Made by a program: the position numbers and the translations under genes. Below the pieces are notes generated by a model. It did not search any database. It was not told where the DNA came from and worked only from the letters and a program-made list of their open reading frames with translations. 64,000 bases of DNA from Narthecium ossifragum. Lineage: Eukaryota; Streptophyta; Magnoliopsida; Dioscoreales; Nartheciaceae. This document shows positions 61,049 through 64,000 of the stretch, one piece after another; the stretch's first letter is position 1, and every line of letters starts with the position of its first letter. The DNA lies in contig OY986970.1 in assembly GCA_963920575.1 (NCBI GenBank), forward strand, positions 25,315,869 through 25,379,868. The letters run 5' to 3'.

Positions 61049-61893
61049 TTGAAAAAACAAGCATTTTTGCAATTAAGTATCATGCACTTTTCCAAAAATG
61101 CACTTTTATACCACAATGTTTAGGATTTGTAATTCGATATCACAAAGTTATAATACCATGACAAAGTGATCCAACCCCCAAATGACGCTATATGAGCTGA
61201 CGGTAAACTGGTCATGTGAGACGCACGTGACTACCGTCAGCTCAAACAGGTATGTGTCATGACATCTCCTGCTACATGTGTCATAACTCTCTCTCCTTTT
61301 GTTTATACTCTGGTCTCTCTCCCTCCTCATTGGCTCCTCACCGAAGCTCGGGATCGATGCCGGCCTCTAAGCTGCCGCCCGACATCCGCCGATCGAGCTT
61401 CCCCCTTCCCTCTCTTTCTCTACTCTCTCCCTTTTCCCCTACTCTGGTCTCTCTCTCCCTCGTCCTCGACTCCAACGGTGCCAACGATGCCTCCGAGACC
61501 CCCCAACGTTAACAACGATCTACTCTACCGACCACGACCTCAACCATGAGCTCCGCCGCCTCCCAAGCCCATCCGGCTCCTCCGGATCCGCCAATGCCAA
61601 CACCCCCATCGACACCTCAACTCTATCGCCGCCATCTATCCCCTACGATGACTCCAACCTCGTCCCGATCCCGTCACCCTCTCCCCATCGGAACCCCGAC
61701 GCCGTGCCCAGCTCGCGGCTCGAGCTCCTCGTAGATCTGGCGCCGCCGCTCGAGACATTCCGTCTCCTTCAGATCCAGCAATCCCAACGTCCCCTTCTTC
61801 TCCAACAACGCCTCAATGCCCCTCGACTTTCCTCCTCGTCGAGATCTCTCCTACCCGGCTCTCCCCTTTTCTCTCTTCTCTTCTCTTCCTCTC

Positions 61894-61933
<40 letters not shown>

Positions 61934-62444
61934 TCTCTTCTCTTCTCTTTCCTCCTCGCCGAGACAACATGACTCTGCTGCCATCCGCGACCCTCATTGC
62001 CGCCCAGCCAGCCACCCGGCGGACCCGACTCTCCCCTCTCTCTCTTCTCTTCCCTTCCTCCCTCTCTCTCTCTCCCCCCCGGCCTAACTCTTCCCGCTCC
62101 CCCCGTCGCCACCCCGGAGACGACGCGGCTTTGCTGCCGTCCTGCGGTCCCCGTCGCCGTCCAGCCAATCGTCCGGCGGAGCCGGGCGGACCCGGCTCTC
62201 CCCTTTCGCTCTTCTCTTCCTCCGTCCCTCTCTCTCTCTCCGCGGCCTAACTCTTTCCTCTCTCTCTCATTGAGATACTGCCTTTTGTGGTGAGAAACAT
62301 TTGCAAAACCGCTCATGTGCGTCAAATTATACTAACGAAATCTGGGTCAGAACTAAATTTTATTTAGTTTATAAATTGGTGGTATCAAAAGTGTATTTTC
62401 TAGAAAAGTGCATGTTACCAAAATACAAAAATCCCTTCAAAAAA
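61049..62444. mobile_element. Pack-MULE-like element (family 1, copy B)
   Basis: The element is about 61058-62435. Its outer 130 bp on each side match copy A at 15377-16763, including TTTTTGCA, CCAAAAATGCAC, TGACGGTAAACTGGTCA and CGCACGTGACTACCGTCA. Flanks TTGAAAAAA and TTCAAAAAA match 8/9. The interior differs entirely from copy A: CT-rich, GC-rich sequence with a roughly 165-bp unit present three times (starting near 61857, 62026 and 62191) and a long CT run. A stretch reading VPSSRLELLVDLAPPLETFRLL may be captured coding sequence, but I do not recognise the source. No transposase. Confidence 0.75.
61889..61945. repeat. (CT)n microsatellite
   Basis: A long uninterrupted CT run followed by TCTTCTCTTC repeats, inside the Mutator-like element. 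It creates spurious Arg/Glu-rich and Ser/Leu-rich ORFs. Confidence 0.9.
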
Positions 62445-62614
62445 AATCGGACGCATCCATCGGATAACGGAGCTCCATTAACACAACCCGTCACCACTGT
62501 CAACGCCAAACTGCCAACCCTAGTATTTCCATTCTGTTCAGCATCTCTCCCGCCTCCTACTTGCTAAAACCCTAGCTCGTTGAACTCTCGGGGTTCCGAG
62601 AGCAAGCGGCGGCC

Positions 62615-64000
62615 ATGGGAAAGGCGAAGGGTAAGCAGCGCCTTGATAAGTTCTACCACCTTGCCAAGGAGCAAGGGTACCGCTCCCGTGCGGCCTTCAA
62701 GCTTGCCCAGCTCGACGCCAAATATGGATTCCTCTCATCCGCCCGTGGCGTTCTCGATCTTTGTGCCGCACCTGGTGGCTGGATGCAAGTTGCCGTGCAA
62801 CGAGCCCCTGTTGGATCCTTCGTCGTCGGCGTCGACCTGCATCCCATCCGCCCCATCCATGGCGCCCACGCCTTCACAGCCGATATTACCACCCCTAAGT
62901 GCCGTTCCCAGGTTCGAGAAATCATGGACAAGAACGGTGTGTCCGCTTTCAACGTAGTGCTGCACGATGGCTCGCCAGACATTGGCGGCGCGTGGGCGAG
63001 TGAGGCCACCATGCAGGCGACGCTGGTCGTGGACGCGTTGCGGCTAGCAACCCAGTTCTTGGCGCCCAAAGGGACGTTCGTCACCAAGGTCGGTTGCAAG
63101 AACTATTCTTTTTGGTGATATTTTTGGGTGTCTAGTTTTATAATTTGATACCATGCAAGTTAGTTGCATTTCAAAAAAATTTGATAGATAGATCCTGTTA
63201 GCATATGGATGGATTAGATGATTCCGTGAAAAATCCTCTTACCTTGCCATGAAGTTTTGGAATGCTGGAATTATTTGTTCTCTTTCACTGTCTGCGGACA
63301 AGCACTTGATGAAGTTGAATCTCGACCTATGTGGGAATGAACATGATCATCCTCTATCTTTTGCTATTCCAATTTGCAAGCTTTTGTTAGAGTAATCTGG
63401 TTTGAGCCCAAGGAGACGGCATTCCTCGTCTTCTTGCCATTGGCTTCGGAATTAGTTTCTTTCTGCCTGTTGAATTATGTGTTTTCAACAAGCGTGGATA
63501 TTTGATCTTCTACTGTGTTTTTGAGTTTTCAAAATGTGACTGATAAATCGTCATTTTTCAAAGTAGAGGGTGAAGAACTGGTGATATAGGATGTGAGAGT
63601 TTTGTAGAAATTGGCAAGCTCAGTATATGCCTAGATTAGTATCTGACTGGTCTTGGTAGTTCAAGAGATTATGCTTAGTATTTGCTATGATAGGAGTAAT
63701 CTAGAATATATGCATCAGCTCGAAGAAATTTCCTAGTAAATTGGGCACATTCAGTATGTTTCTTGTGAAGAGTTTGGTTATATTTCCTCTGTTTGTTTCA
63801 CCATCATTTGTGACTTTTATTTGTTGATACATTTTTCTTACAGGTTTTCAGGTCTCAGGACTATAGTGCTGTCATTTTCTGCCTTAAACAGGTCAATTGC
63901 TTCATCCTCCATTACTCAACAGCCTATAGTATTTTATGGTGATGGTTATTGGTTAATCAGCCTGATTTTAAAACTTTTCTCACAGCTCTTTGAGAAAGTC
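62615..64000 (+). CDS. SPB1: SPB1-type rRNA 2'-O-methyltransferase, FtsJ domain (5' end only)
   Basis: N-terminal part of a nucleolar AdoMet-dependent methyltransferase of the SPB1/FTSJ3 group, acting in 60S subunit maturation on 27S pre-rRNA. Exons: 62615-63088, 63844-63891 and 63986 to beyond the window. The start MGKAKGKQRLDKFYHLAKEQGYRSRAAFKL is the family start. SAM-binding motif I is VLDLCAAPGGW (47-57). K29, D118 (LHDGSPD) and K158 (GTFVTK) fit the K-D-K-E catalytic set; the final Glu lies outside the window. GVDLHPIRPI and DITTPKCR support SPB1 over bacterial RrmJ, although DLxPIRPI usually has V or K at x. Exon 3 begins LFEKV as expected. The gene starts only about 180 bp after the Mutator-like element ends. 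Confidence 0.93.

Noticed and set aside
61813..62325. Arg/Glu-rich ORF and its Ser/Leu-rich mirror
   Set aside because: Produced by a CT microsatellite and the 165-bp tandem units of a transposable element.

Overview
The window is nuclear DNA of a flowering plant. Genes are split by GT-AG introns (one is GC-AG), intergenic DNA is AT-rich, and cut-and-paste DNA transposons are abundant. GC-rich captured exons and a PCH1-like gene suggest a monocot, possibly a non-grass commelinid; that placement is inference. A 200-base run of N at 26618-26817 is an assembly gap.

Host genes in order: the 3' half of an ADP-glucose pyrophosphorylase large subunit (+, up to 3069); an endo-beta-1,4-mannanase of GH5 (-, 4217-6124); a chloroplast-type Era GTPase (-, 9858-15171); a SnRK1 gamma (KIN-gamma, CBS-domain) subunit (+, 17263-19914); a PCH1-like gene whose long central exon is frame-disrupted (-, 20496-25229); two tandem soluble inorganic pyrophosphatases (-, 36135-39788 and 49225-52404); RER1 (+, 56809-60109); and the 5' end of a SPB1/FtsJ-type rRNA methyltransferase (+, 62615 to the window end). 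I rebuilt exons by hand; for all genes except the PCH1-like one, every splice phase closes into a single frame of family-typical length. No operon logic applies. The genes are unrelated housekeeping or metabolic genes, except for the tandem pyrophosphatase pair.

Mobile DNA fills the rest. Two members of one long-TIR Mutator-like family (15377-16763 and 61058-62435) and a third, different Pack-MULE-like element (30911-32412) carry GC-rich cargo. In two of them the cargo is recognisable: ABCG-transporter and LONGIFOLIA/TRM-like pieces in the first, GH17 glucanase and MCTP C2-domain pieces in the third. A complete hAT element with a perfect 8-bp target duplication (43961-48201) holds a decayed transposase. 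It sits inside a GTAACT-motif-rich element (42490-48941), which itself interrupts an element made of inverted polypurine/polypyrimidine arms (about 41384-49018). This stack separates the two pyrophosphatase genes. Smaller elements include a hAT MITE full of CGGTT repeats (6721-7191), a GC-rich Tourist-like MITE in a PCH1-like intron (23123-23492) and several others.

I found no convincing new biochemical system. The strongest signals are the three-level nested transposon stack, the chimeric gene-capturing elements, and the asymmetric evolution of the duplicated pyrophosphatases.
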